Below, one piece after another: positions 9,205 to 17,852 of a DNA stretch of 64,000 nt. The DNA is from Gammaproteobacteria bacterium (GTDB lineage Bacteria > Pseudomonadota > Gammaproteobacteria > Enterobacterales > Psychrobiaceae): assembly GCA_013214945.1 (NCBI GenBank), contig JABSRT010000024.1, positions 1-64,000 on the forward strand, read 5' to 3'. Position numbers and translations under genes: made by a program. Within the stretch, counting starts at the first letter, position 1. The number at the start of each line of letters is the position of its first letter. Below the pieces are notes generated by a model. It was not told where the DNA came from, made no database searches, and saw nothing but the letters and a program-made list of their open reading frames with translations.

Positions 9205-9226
9205 ATAGTTAATTAGTACTAACTAT
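9205..9226. promoter_or_regulatory. Palindromic site upstream of the SnoaL-like gene
   Basis: ATAGTTA (9205-9211) and TAACTAT (9220-9226) flank a spacer; a TTAGTACTAA palindrome (9213-9222) overlaps the right arm. It lies just before the AGGAG site of the next gene and could be an operator. No regulator is assigned. Confidence 0.35.
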
Positions 9227-9242
9227 ATTAGGAGAATATGCA

Positions 9243-9602
9243 ATGAAATTAGCTAACATAGTACAACGTGGCTGGGATGCCGTTGGAACTGGTGATTTTG
9301 ATACTTTAATCAAAGATTATGTGGAAGGGATGACTTTCATCATGCCAGGTCAGGACAATGTTTTGAAAGGGCGGCAGGAGTTTCGTTCTGCGTTAGATGG
9401 CCTTGGCTCAATCCTTCCTCCAGGCTTCGAAATCACGAAACTTAGGCAAATAGAAGGTGAAAGTGAAGTTATCTCGATAGTTGAATGGAAATCCGATAAA
9501 ATTACAGCTTCTCAGTTGTCGGTTTTGTTCAAGTTTGAGGGTGAAAAAATCTACGAAGAGCGCTGGTTTATAGACACTGAACAATGGAAATTCGCATTCT
9601 GA
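9243..9602 (+). CDS. SnoaL-like / NTF2-fold protein
   Basis: A 119-residue protein resembling the SnoaL-like polyketide-cyclase (NTF2 fold) superfamily. It shows an N-terminal helix with GWDAVGTGDFDTL, a MTFIMPGQ strand, FRSALDGLG, and a final EERWFIDTEQW strand typical of this fold. A strong AGGAG (9229-9233) precedes the ATG; the nearer ATG at 9238 meets a stop at once, fixing the start at 9243. Members are often small hydrolases, isomerases or stress proteins of unknown substrate. No operon partner. Confidence 0.7.
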   Translation: MKLANIVQRGWDAVGTGDFDTLIKDYVEGMTFIMPGQDNVLKGRQEFRSALDGLGSILPPGFEITKLRQIEGESEVISIVEWKSDKITASQLSVLFKFEGEKIYEERWFIDTEQWKFAF

Positions 9603-9673
9603 GTAGTAGGGAAACATAACCAGAATTTAAAGTGGGACTGCTACAGTTTGCTTGGTTCCGCTTTGTGAGGTGT

Positions 9674-10153
9674 CTAGAACAAATAACCATGAGATCCCGC
9701 CATTGCTCCAGCGATTGCTAGTAAGCTTAATGAAAATAAAACGATATGCATCCACAGAATAACTTTAAAGGCTTGCTCGTCATCGTCTATTGCCTTGTTC
9801 TTAAACCATTGATGTAAAAATAATGGCTCTAATATAAATAAAACAATAGAAAACGCTAACCAAACAAAAGTCATTAAGTGAAGCCACCAAAATGACAGAC
9901 TTAAATATTTTGTCCAGGCATTCATAACTTCGAGCATATAGATACCAGAAACTCCTGTAAGCAGGGTCGTTATCTTGGCCTGAAAACTAAACTTACCTTC
10001 AAGTAGCTCAAATAAATTTAATCGATTTTCTGCCGTTTGGGTCTTTCTAAGTGAAGGAATTAATACCGTGGTAACAAAACCAACACCACCAATCCACAGG
10101 ACGACCGCTAAGATATGGATGACTTTTGCGATAACGAAATAATTGTAATTCAT
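9674..10153 (-). CDS. Small four-helix inner-membrane protein (CopD / DUF2269-like)
   Basis: A 159-residue protein with four predicted membrane helices (about 5-30, 58-75, 85-110 and 128-150). The opening KVIHILAVVLWIGGVGFVTTVLIP is the signature of the CopD-like copper-resistance/DUF2269 membrane families, where conserved His residues may bind heme or copper. No partner CopC or heme gene is adjacent, so the role is uncertain. It stands alone on the minus strand. Confidence 0.65.
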   Translation of the reverse strand: MNYNYFVIAKVIHILAVVLWIGGVGFVTTVLIPSLRKTQTAENRLNLFELLEGKFSFQAKITTLLTGVSGIYMLEVMNAWTKYLSLSFWWLHLMTFVWLAFSIVLFILEPLFLHQWFKNKAIDDDEQAFKVILWMHIVLFSLSLLAIAGAMAGSHGYLF

Positions 10154-10220
10154 ACTTATTACTTGAGCCTAACAAGGCTGTGGAATTGCGCATTCTCAGC
10201 CTGAAATTTAAATATATCAA

Positions 10221-10262
10221 GACCATAATTTAGATAAGGCAGTCTTTCAATCATTAAGTCAC
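10221..10262. repeat. Direct repeat flanking the Sel1-AAA+ gene, left copy
   Basis: It shares GACCATAATT and CTTTCAATCATTAAGTCAC, in the same order and spacing, with 14821-14862 on the other side of the AAA+ gene. Confidence 0.6.
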
Positions 10263-10664
10263 GCAACGGTAATAATCTTATTTTAGAACAAGGAATTGAA
10301 AGAATTAGATCAAGTAATTAAACACAAAGCTAATATAGACGGGGCGAACCAGGGTAAGTATTAATGCTAAATGCCACCAGTTTAATAAAGTTCAGTTAGT
10401 TCTGATTACTTTATTAAATAGCTCAGCCAACTCCTTAATACCAGCAGTGGTGATGTTCATTAACGCAGTGATGTAAACTTTGTGCGCTCGAAAAAAGCTA
10501 CCGTCTGAAGTGATTTATCGCAATCTAGTTATATTAGCTAATGTGAAAATTTTCAATCAACCAAAATGCAATGACTTGCTTTTTTACGACAAGCCAAAGG
10601 ATAGCAGGGCGGGTGTCTACTTATATTAAGCAGTTCATTAAGGTATTAGTGTCTTTTTTACTGC

Positions 10665-10708
10665 ATTGCCAAGCGACTTGGTACGCTAGTTCCAATTCGC
10701 TTGGCAAT
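10665..10708. repeat. Long imperfect hairpin
   Basis: ATTGCCAAGCGA (10665-10676) and TCGCTTGGCAAT (10697-10708) pair perfectly over 12 bp. After one mismatch, TTGG/CCAA adds 4 bp, leaving a 10-base loop. No T run follows on either strand, so it is not a classical terminator; it may be a REP-like element or RNA-stabilising structure. Confidence 0.6.
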
Positions 10709-10718
10709 AGATCAACAT

Positions 10719-10744
10719 AAAAATCAGGTGCTCGCCTTGATTTT
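10719..10744 (-). terminator. Probable terminator of the Sel1-AAA+ gene
   Basis: On the minus strand AAAATCAAGG pairs with CCTGATTTT around a CGAGCA loop with one bulged base, followed by TTTAT. It overlaps the stop codon of the AAA+ gene. Confidence 0.55.
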
Positions 10745-13700
10745 AAATCGGTGTCAGCTCGGTTATTGCATCATCCCAATCAGCGCGTTCTAATCTAACG
10801 AGCTGCTCATCGCTCGGATCATCAATATCCATCAATCGCAACGAACGCGATTCTGTCATTGCCTCATAAAGATTACGTACCGCACCAGCGTTGCCGAAAC
10901 CTGAGCCATAATCTTCCCGCCACTGAGCCATCAGCAAAGGCAACTCACTTAAAAAGTTGGTCTCAATATAATCGCCGCCACGGGTGGAAAATCCTTCTAA
11001 TATCTCCACTAGTTCTTCTGGAGAAAAGTCCTCAAAGCGCAAATATTGTTTAAACCGACGCTTAAGTCCTTCATTGCTTTCTAGAAAACTAACCATCTCC
11101 TGCTCATAACCTGCAACAATCACCACAAATTGGTCGCGTTTGTCTTCCATTTCTTTAAGCAGTACATCAATTGCTTCTTGGCCAAAATCATTATCGCTGT
11201 CTTTTTTACTCAGCGTATAGGCTTCATCAATAAACAGTACTCCGCCCATTGCTCTGTCGATGACTTTTTGGGTCTTGGTTGCCGTTTGACCAACGTAGCC
11301 AGCAACAAGATCTTGGCGTGAAACCTCCACCACTTGGTCATGAGAAATAACGCCCTTTTGTTTGAGTATCTTGGCTAATAAGCGAGCGACTTGTGTTTTT
11401 CCCGTGCCAGGGTTACCCGAAAAAACCATATGCAAATTGCCAGAATCTTGAACTTCCAACGATCGTTCTTGGCGGCGCTTATTGTTGATAATACGTGCAT
11501 TGAGCTTTTTAACCGATTGCTTAACAGCCTTAAGACCTGTCATCGCAAAGAGCTCTTGCTCTGGGTCTAATCCTTGCTTGTTGACGGGGGAGGGCTCTGA
11601 ATTGGCGTCATTGGTAACGGCCAGTATGTCTACGGCTTTAATCCTGCCAATATCTTCACCGGTGCTTATCGCGCGTAGATCAGTCTGCTGCTGAATGCTT
11701 TCAAGTAAATTTTCTATAAAACGCGCGTTACCAAAATGTTTATCTCGACTTTCGTGCATTCTATTTAGATAGGCGCTTAATGCGTCCTTTGCCTGCACGT
11801 TGAGCAAACTGCCGCGTTTTTCAGCATTGACAATAAATAGCTGCAGCAACTCTTTTGGTGTGAAATCTTCAAATAATATTTTTTTATTAAAGCGTGAGCC
11901 TAAGCCGACATTAGACTCGATAAACGTTGTCATTTCGGCTGGGTATCCCGCGACAATAACCATTAAATTATCACGCTCATTTTCCATTGTCTGTAGCAGT
12001 AAATTGATAATGTTTTGGCCACCTTCGCCTCGACTTAACAGCTGGTATGCCTCATCAATAAATAAGATCCCACCACGCGATTTTTCAATAACTGACTTGA
12101 AATTATCCTCGCTCCAACCTCCTTTATCATAATTACCAAAGAAATCTTTATTGCTTACCTCAACTACCTTGCTGTTGGCAATCAAGCCTAAACGTTGGTA
12201 GATAACCCCAAGTTTACGCGCGACAGTGGTTTTACCGGTGCCGGGGTTTCCGGCGAAGATTAAATTAAGTCGCGGGGTATTAATGGCTAACCCCTTTTGC
12301 TGACGCAACTTGTTAGCCTTTTGCATTGCGGCAAGACTTGCTACCTCTTGACGTACCGCTTCAATCCCCATAAAACCATCGAGTTCTTTAAGCAAACTCT
12401 GGGTATCGAGATCCACCACTTTTTTAGTTGGTACATTTGTGCTGGTCTGCTCGGTAGCATTTGAGTTAGCAGTTGAGGTAGAAGCCGAATTAGAATTAGT
12501 TTGATGTTGAGAAATTAAACTCTCTGGTAATAAAATTCGTTGTTTTTCTTGCTTCTCACTAATCCGATTATAACGGTCTGACGATGGTCGGTCTAAGAAA
12601 AAATAATAAGAGCCTAACATCGCAGAAGCCCGACCATAGCCTTGATCCGATGCCAATTTAAGCGTCGCTATCCACCCATTACGCTCTGGTCCAGTATAAT
12701 TATCGTGTGAATACTGATTAAGAATTTTAGAGATCGCCACAATATGCCCTTGCTCCGCGGCGGCAATACCAAATTTCATCGCTCGACTGGTATTAAACAA
12801 TTTCGCATGAAAGCTTGCTTTTGCGAAGGCGTAGAGTTCGTGCACGCCATTGCCTTCAACAGAACGTTTAAACCAATTAAAGCTCTCAGTCTTATTAAAA
12901 TAACTACCACTTTCTAAATAAATTTCAGCAAGTTCTGACATCGACCGAGAACAACCTAAATTGGCCGCGGCCAAATACCAAGTGTAGGCGGACTCTTTAT
13001 TTTTCATCGTTTTTTCATAACGATACATCCAGCCCAATGCCTCCATTGCAACAATATCATTAACCGCTGCCGCTTTGAGAAACCAGTGTTCCGACTTTTT
13101 AAGATCCAGACATTGGGCTTCATCGCGGTAGACATAACCTAGACTTCTCAGTGCTGGGTTGTAGCCTAAATCAGCAGCCTTGCTATACCAGTTAATCGCA
13201 AGGTTCACATCGCGATAACTTTTTTGATAAAGATAAGTACGAGCGAGGTTATACATGGCTCCCTTGTGACCAGCCTGAGCTCCCTTTCGATACCAATGGA
13301 TTGATAATTCAATATTTTTTACCGAATCCTCTTGGTAAATACCGCCAAGTCCATTCATGGCGTTGTTGTTACCTAAATCAGCCGCCTTGGTACACCACTC
13401 AATCGCCAGGAGTAAATCGCGATAACTTTTTTCATTACGATAACCCCGTGCGAGCTGATACATCGCATCAACGTGACCGGCTTGAGCTGCCTTTTTAAAC
13501 CACTGCATCGATAGATCCAGGCTTTTGACTGAATCTTCGAAAGCATAAACTTTACCAAGCTCGAACATTGAACTTTTGTTGCCTAACTCAGCAGCCTTGG
13601 TCCACCACTCAATTGCGCGCTTTAAATCGCGATAATTTTTTTCATGACGATAACCCCAGGCGAGGTTATACATCGCACTTTCATGACCTGCCTGTGATGC

Positions 13701-14714
13701 CTTTTTATACCACTGCATCGATAGCTCAAGGTTTTTGACTGAATCTTCGTAATCATAAACTTTACCAAGCTCGAACATTGACTCGCAGTCGTCTAGCTCT
13801 GCAGCTCTGGTCCACCATTTAACCGCTAATTTTAAATCGCGATAACTTTTATTATGACGGTAAGCCCAAGCTAGGTTATACATCGCACCCGCGTGATTGG
13901 TTTGTGCTCCTTTTCCGTACCACAGCATCGATAATTCAAGGTTCTTGACCGATTGTTCATTCTCGTAAATGTCGCCAAGCTCGAACATTGAATCGTTATC
14001 TTGCTGATCTGCTGCACGAGTAAGCCACTGTATTGCCAAATCGAGATCTCTAAATTTCTCTTCATTTCGGTAAATCCAACCCAGTACCCCTGAACACAGG
14101 CACTGATCCTGAACGAAACCTTGCTGTAACAAGGCAATCGCTTTAGGGATATCTTCAGTCACACCAACGCCGTTTAAATAAAATATCGCACTTTGGCGTA
14201 ATAACTGTGGAGCTCGTTCGCTTTGCTGTTCAAACCACGCCAAGCCTTTTGTGATGCTGTGGGGACTAAAATACTTGAGGTCTTGCAAGCCTGCTGGCTT
14301 TTGGGGGTTATCGAGGTAGTAGCATTGACAAATCAGTGCGGCGCGGACATCAAAAGTCGTGAGCTGAATCATCTTGTTGATCTGTTCGCGAGCTTTATCG
14401 GACTTATTGCGATTAATAAGGTAGCGCTGATAGGCCAAGACAAATAAGTCAGCCTTAGCCTCACTTTGCTCTAAGCTTATCAGCTGTTGATCGCTAATCG
14501 GATAATCGCCGTATTCAAGGTTATCGTTGGTTTGAAGTGTTTGTTTCGGTTGTTCAGCGACATTAATAGTTGGTTGTGATGATTGTGCTGATGCCACCAC
14601 ATTTTGAGCAGGGATTTTTACGCTAGGGGCGGGCACATCGGCACTAGCTAACTTACTTGAAGACGATTCTGACGAACTGCCAGAGTTAAATAAACTCTTT
14701 AACCGTTTAAACAT
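10743..14714 (-). CDS. Sel1-repeat protein fused to two tandem CbbX-type AAA+ ATPases
   Basis: A 1323-residue cytosolic protein. Residues 1-60 are a low-complexity Ser/Gln-rich leader. About 170-700 are Sel1/TPR-like repeats, including four near-identical 69-70-residue units starting at S255, S325, S395 and S464 (SVKNLELSMQW...). A linker (about 715-770) leads to two AAA+ domains of the CbbX/SpoVK class. In the first, Walker A is GNPGTGKT (822-829), Walker B is D887-E888, and the GSRF arginine is R941. In the second, Walker A starts near 1101 (K1106), Walker B is D1163-E1164, and the arginines are R1219/R1220. Both look catalytically intact, implying ATP-driven remodelling of a partner recruited by the Sel1 array. 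An AGAGG site precedes the ATG. TPR plus CbbX fusion recalls EccA of type VII secretion, but no secretion genes are nearby. Function unknown. Confidence 0.88.
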   Translation of the reverse strand: MFKRLKSLFNSGSSSESSSSKLASADVPAPSVKIPAQNVVASAQSSQPTINVAEQPKQTLQTNDNLEYGDYPISDQQLISLEQSEAKADLFVLAYQRYLINRNKSDKAREQINKMIQLTTFDVRAALICQCYYLDNPQKPAGLQDLKYFSPHSITKGLAWFEQQSERAPQLLRQSAIFYLNGVGVTEDIPKAIALLQQGFVQDQCLCSGVLGWIYRNEEKFRDLDLAIQWLTRAADQQDNDSMFELGDIYENEQSVKNLELSMLWYGKGAQTNHAGAMYNLAWAYRHNKSYRDLKLAVKWWTRAAELDDCESMFELGKVYDYEDSVKNLELSMQWYKKASQAGHESAMYNLAWGYRHEKNYRDLKRAIEWWTKAAELGNKSSMFELGKVYAFEDSVKSLDLSMQWFKKAAQAGHVDAMYQLARGYRNEKSYRDLLLAIEWCTKAADLGNNNAMNGLGGIYQEDSVKNIELSIHWYRKGAQAGHKGAMYNLARTYLYQKSYRDVNLAINWYSKAADLGYNPALRSLGYVYRDEAQCLDLKKSEHWFLKAAAVNDIVAMEALGWMYRYEKTMKNKESAYTWYLAAANLGCSRSMSELAEIYLESGSYFNKTESFNWFKRSVEGNGVHELYAFAKASFHAKLFNTSRAMKFGIAAAEQGHIVAISKILNQYSHDNYTGPERNGWIATLKLASDQGYGRASAMLGSYYFFLDRPSSDRYNRISEKQEKQRILLPESLISQHQTNSNSASTSTANSNATEQTSTNVPTKKVVDLDTQSLLKELDGFMGIEAVRQEVASLAAMQKANKLRQQKGLAINTPRLNLIFAGNPGTGKTTVARKLGVIYQRLGLIANSKVVEVSNKDFFGNYDKGGWSEDNFKSVIEKSRGGILFIDEAYQLLSRGEGGQNIINLLLQTMENERDNLMVIVAGYPAEMTTFIESNVGLGSRFNKKILFEDFTPKELLQLFIVNAEKRGSLLNVQAKDALSAYLNRMHESRDKHFGNARFIENLLESIQQQTDLRAISTGEDIGRIKAVDILAVTNDANSEPSPVNKQGLDPEQELFAMTGLKAVKQSVKKLNARIINNKRRQERSLEVQDSGNLHMVFSGNPGTGKTQVARLLAKILKQKGVISHDQVVEVSRQDLVAGYVGQTATKTQKVIDRAMGGVLFIDEAYTLSKKDSDNDFGQEAIDVLLKEMEDKRDQFVVIVAGYEQEMVSFLESNEGLKRRFKQYLRFEDFSPEELVEILEGFSTRGGDYIETNFLSELPLLMAQWREDYGSGFGNAGAVRNLYEAMTESRSLRLMDIDDPSDEQLVRLERADWDDAITELTPI

Positions 14715-14820
14715 TTTAACCTCTTAAAAAATTAGCTCAGAAAAACCAACGCGCGATAATTTAACCGAGAATACGACCACCATAAAACTAGCCTTTGGCA
14801 GTTTAATATTTACAACCCAA

Positions 14821-14862
14821 GACCATAATTGAGATTGTTCTGACTTTCAATCATTAAGTCAC
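14821..14862. repeat. Direct repeat flanking the Sel1-AAA+ gene, right copy
   Basis: Partner of 10221-10262, with the same order and spacing of GACCATAATT and CTTTCAATCATTAAGTCAC. It lies about 100 bp upstream of the AAA+ start. Confidence 0.6.
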
Positions 14863-15001
14863 TGATCAATGTAATATTATTGGAGTCTCGGTAGGGGGGA
14901 AATAGGTGAAAAGTATATAAAAACGACACTAATCTCTTTTATACGGCTAAACATTTTATGTAGTACGCTTGTCACCTGCTATTTGTAGTAGAACAAGTAT
15001 T

Positions 15002-15286
15002 ATGGCTTGGGAACGTGACAGTTTAATTGATTTGGCAACTACGCCGTATTATCACGTTATTTCTCGCGGTGTTCGCCGTGCTTATTTGTGCGGCGATGAT
15101 AGATTCACCGGGAATAATATCAATCATCGCCGTCAGTGGTTAATCGACCAAGTTAAACGGATTTATAGGGTCTTTTCAATTGAGACCGCTGCATATACCA
15201 TTATGATTAATCCGAACAACAAAATAATTTGTTTATTGATAAAAAAATTGTGGGGTAAAACGTTAGTATTTAGCCATCAAATTTAG
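15002..15286 (+). pseudogene. Y1 transposase N-terminal remnant
   Basis: From the ATG at 15002 the product reads MAWERDSLIDLATTPYYHV then SRGVRRAYLCGDD and HRRQWLIDQ, the clear N-terminus of a TnpA_REP (Y1) transposase. Similarity ends near TAAYTIMIN, just where the catalytic HUH motif (NHYHVV in relatives) should follow. The frame then enters the tail repeat shared with 9076-9152. So the middle and end of the gene were deleted. Together with 1-257 and 8760-9056 it shows a once-active family in this region. Confidence 0.75.
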
Positions 15287-15295
15287 TTGAGAGTC
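15220..15295. repeat. Transposase-tail repeat, copy B
   Basis: Matches 9076-9152 over its whole length with scattered differences. Here it is joined directly to the transposase N-terminal remnant by deletion. Confidence 0.65.
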
Positions 15296-15410
15296 TAATT
15301 TAAAGGTTTTAAACTAACCTGCGTGAATTTAATCTTTTGTGATATTTGACTGGAGCGGGCTTAAGATGGCTTTCCTATAATTGTCACCTGCAAACCATAA
15401 TGGGATCTTA

Positions 15411-16517
15411 ATGCTTGCCATACCGTTACCTTTTGTTATGTCACTTTTACTGGTGATAGTTGTGATACTTTTAATTGCTAAACAACCAATCGAAGGAAAA
15501 ATACCGGCTTTATTCATCACTTTGTGCGCGGTAAGCACATTGATGGTTGGATTGCGCTGGACGTATGATGTTGCAATTTTTAGGTTTCTACAGCCTATTT
15601 TGGCTTCATTATTACCGGTTACTGCATGGTATTGTTTTGCTAAAGCACATAATAGAGGGCGTATATCAATACTGCACTTAACCGGGCCTATTGCCATCAC
15701 CATTTGTTCATTTTGGTTTCAATTTTGGATTTATACGATAGATGCCATTTTAACTGTGCTTTACTTTTGTTATGGGGCCGTACTGATTCGCTACTCATTT
15801 TCGATACCGCAAGATGTTCGGCTGAGCGATGCACAACGGGTGATTACTGCAGAGCGTATTGCTGGCATTATGTTAGTTGTCTCTGGTTGCATTGATGGCG
15901 TGTTATCGTTTGATTTTATAGCGTACGCAGGAAAACATGCGCTAGACATTTTGTCTCTGGCGTATTTGTTTCTCATTCCTACTGTGGTGGTTGGTGTCAT
16001 TATTGTTAGTTTCAGTACCATTAGCAATAACAGCAATAACGGTACTAGTACTGGAACAGAGGAGTTATCGGCTGCACCACATAACGGTGCCAGTAATAGT
16101 GAGACTGATTTATCTTGTAAAGCTGCTTTGCTGCCAGAGGCCGATGCGAACAACATTGTGAGCAAGATGGAAACCTTAATGGCAGAGCAAGAAGTGTTTC
16201 GCGATCCTAATTTGAGTTTGGGGCGTTTATCACGAAAAATCGGTATTCCCGCGCGGCAAGTTTCAATGGCTGTGAATCAAGTTTATACGATGAATATCTC
16301 CAAAGTGCTCAATGAATACCGTATCAATTACGCCAAAAAATTGCTTGTTAATACTGACGACAGTATTACAGACATTTATCTCAGTGCGGGTTTTCAAACT
16401 AAGTCTAACTTTAATCGAGAGTTTGCACGCATCACTGGGATAACTCCCAGCGTATACCGATCAGATCCCACTATGTTATACGTAAAAGAAAAGATTAAAC
16501 TTAAGCAAAGTACTTAA
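15411..16517 (+). CDS. Membrane-anchored AraC-family regulator
   Basis: About 368 residues. The first 205 form a membrane region of six or seven predicted helices. A low-complexity linker (SNNSNNGTSTGTEE...) follows, then an AraC-type DNA-binding domain in the last 110 residues ending GFQTKSNFNREFARITGITPSVYR. Such proteins sense a membrane or envelope cue and act on DNA from the membrane. I choose the ATG at 15411 (GGGATC upstream) over a TTG at 15381 that would add ten non-hydrophobic residues. A 13-bp tandem repeat covers its stop codon. The target is unknown; a secreted hydrolase gene lies convergently downstream. Confidence 0.8.
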   Translation: MLAIPLPFVMSLLLVIVVILLIAKQPIEGKIPALFITLCAVSTLMVGLRWTYDVAIFRFLQPILASLLPVTAWYCFAKAHNRGRISILHLTGPIAITICSFWFQFWIYTIDAILTVLYFCYGAVLIRYSFSIPQDVRLSDAQRVITAERIAGIMLVVSGCIDGVLSFDFIAYAGKHALDILSLAYLFLIPTVVVGVIIVSFSTISNNSNNGTSTGTEELSAAPHNGASNSETDLSCKAALLPEADANNIVSKMETLMAEQEVFRDPNLSLGRLSRKIGIPARQVSMAVNQVYTMNISKVLNEYRINYAKKLLVNTDDSITDIYLSAGFQTKSNFNREFARITGITPSVYRSDPTMLYVKEKIKLKQST

Positions 16518-16539
16518 GCAAAGTACTTAAGCAAAGTAC
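16501..16539. repeat. 13-bp tandem repeat (3 copies) spanning a stop codon
   Basis: TTAAGCAAAGTAC is repeated exactly three times (16501-16513, 16514-16526, 16527-16539). The stop codon of the membrane AraC gene falls at the first junction (16515-16517). Confidence 0.85.
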
Positions 16540-16612
16540 TCGGCCAAGTATTCAAGTCGAGCAGTCAGCCACGCACTAAAGTCCTGTTCTCCAATATATC
16601 TCATGTCGCTGA

Positions 16613-17629
16613 TTAATTAGTTATAAAATTTAAAATATCCTCAAGTATATGGCTATGTAGCACTTGCCTTGTTGTATCAGCGCCGTCCTTACACACAATT
16701 CCATCCCCTGGCGTTTCTTCTTCAAGCAGAGGAACTGCATTGGGTTTACACAATTGCATAAAACTGAAATGCGTGGCTTGTTCGTACACCTTATAGCGGC
16801 GATTTAACAAGGGTAAATGCTCTGCCAGGTAACCCGATTCTAACGCTTGAGGCAAATCTCCAATATCAACTCCCGCTCCTAAAATCATCACCGCAGTATT
16901 AACATTGTTCAGACTCGTTATAGTAAAGCTGCGTGCTAAGCCTAAATCTAAAATGACCGCTTTGGTGATCCTAGCATCATAGAAATTAAAGGATTTAGGC
17001 TCTTGTGGCTGAGGTGAACTTAGTCCAAGCTCACTGGCTAGACCACAGGTTCTAGGGTTAGGGTACTGCCGACACTGTTTATTAAAGGTGTTGCGATCAA
17101 ATTTTGCGCCGACTAACTGCATCACACTCCAGCCCCCTAATGAGTGACCGACAGCAGACACATTTTTAGGATCAATCGCAGTACGCCAAGCTGGGTCTTC
17201 TAATAAGTAATTTAATACACGCACTAAATCCTGAGGACGTTGCCACCACTGCGATGCTTGCAAGGCCAAATGGTTATATGTTGTGGTACCCGGATGGTCG
17301 GGGGCTGCAACAATAAATCCTTTGAGCGCCAACTTGGTTGCTAGCCAGTTTAAATTTCGCCAGCTGCCACGATAACCGTGTGAGAGTAATACTAGTGGAT
17401 ATTTTTGCTTGGGCAGCGCGGCATGTTTGATCACGTCAGTACCGACAAATGCAATGTTCTCGGCTACTGATATTATTGGAGAAGTTTGTTTTGTCGGGTA
17501 CCAGATAGTGACTTTTAACGGGCGATCTTCATTACTATTTAATTCAAACTGACCAAAGCCAACTGAACTGGCACAGGCTACCTTAAACATACCCATAAAT
17601 ATGATGCTAACTACGATGAATATTTTCAC
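16613..17629 (-). CDS. Secreted alpha/beta hydrolase, PAF-acetylhydrolase / dienelactone hydrolase-like
   Basis: A 338-residue protein with a signal peptide (about 1-20, ending ACA-S), so predicted to be exported. The core is an alpha/beta hydrolase: LLSHGYRGS oxyanion loop near residue 82, then the nucleophile elbow AVGHSLGG with Ser163. The DHPGTT segment after the second strand is typical of the platelet-activating-factor acetylhydrolase-like group. Four Cys residues in the second half may form disulfides. It starts with GTG at 17629. Substrate unknown; presumably an ester or short-chain lipid. Confidence 0.8.
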   Translation of the reverse strand: MKIFIVVSIIFMGMFKVACASSVGFGQFELNSNEDRPLKVTIWYPTKQTSPIISVAENIAFVGTDVIKHAALPKQKYPLVLLSHGYRGSWRNLNWLATKLALKGFIVAAPDHPGTTTYNHLALQASQWWQRPQDLVRVLNYLLEDPAWRTAIDPKNVSAVGHSLGGWSVMQLVGAKFDRNTFNKQCRQYPNPRTCGLASELGLSSPQPQEPKSFNFYDARITKAVILDLGLARSFTITSLNNVNTAVMILGAGVDIGDLPQALESGYLAEHLPLLNRRYKVYEQATHFSFMQLCKPNAVPLLEEETPGDGIVCKDGADTTRQVLHSHILEDILNFITN

Positions 17630-17852
17630 TGGAATAATTCCTTATTTACAATTAAAGAACCATCAGTATGTTGGTCATCATGGCATTAATCGCCCTAGAT
17701 CATGATTTAGGACGACCTAAAACAGGTTTTAGTACTTTTTAAATACGCTTGGTTGAAGCTATAGGCTAAATCTTAACGACATTCTTTTGATTAAAGATCC
17801 AGAACCTCAGCCGTGCAAAGCTAGTGGCCTCATACAATTAAAATCTATTACC

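Larger units (their letters stand above)
10154..10742. other. Intergenic stretch with repeat and long hairpin
   Basis: These 589 bases carry no convincing gene. They hold one copy of a dispersed repeat (10221-10262), a long inverted repeat (10665-10708) and the terminator of the large AAA+ gene. Confidence 0.5.

Noticed and set aside
12900-14000. Regular DNA repeats about 210 bp apart that could suggest a CRISPR-like or satellite array
   Set aside because: They are in frame and encode the near-identical 70-residue Sel1 units of the AAA+ protein.
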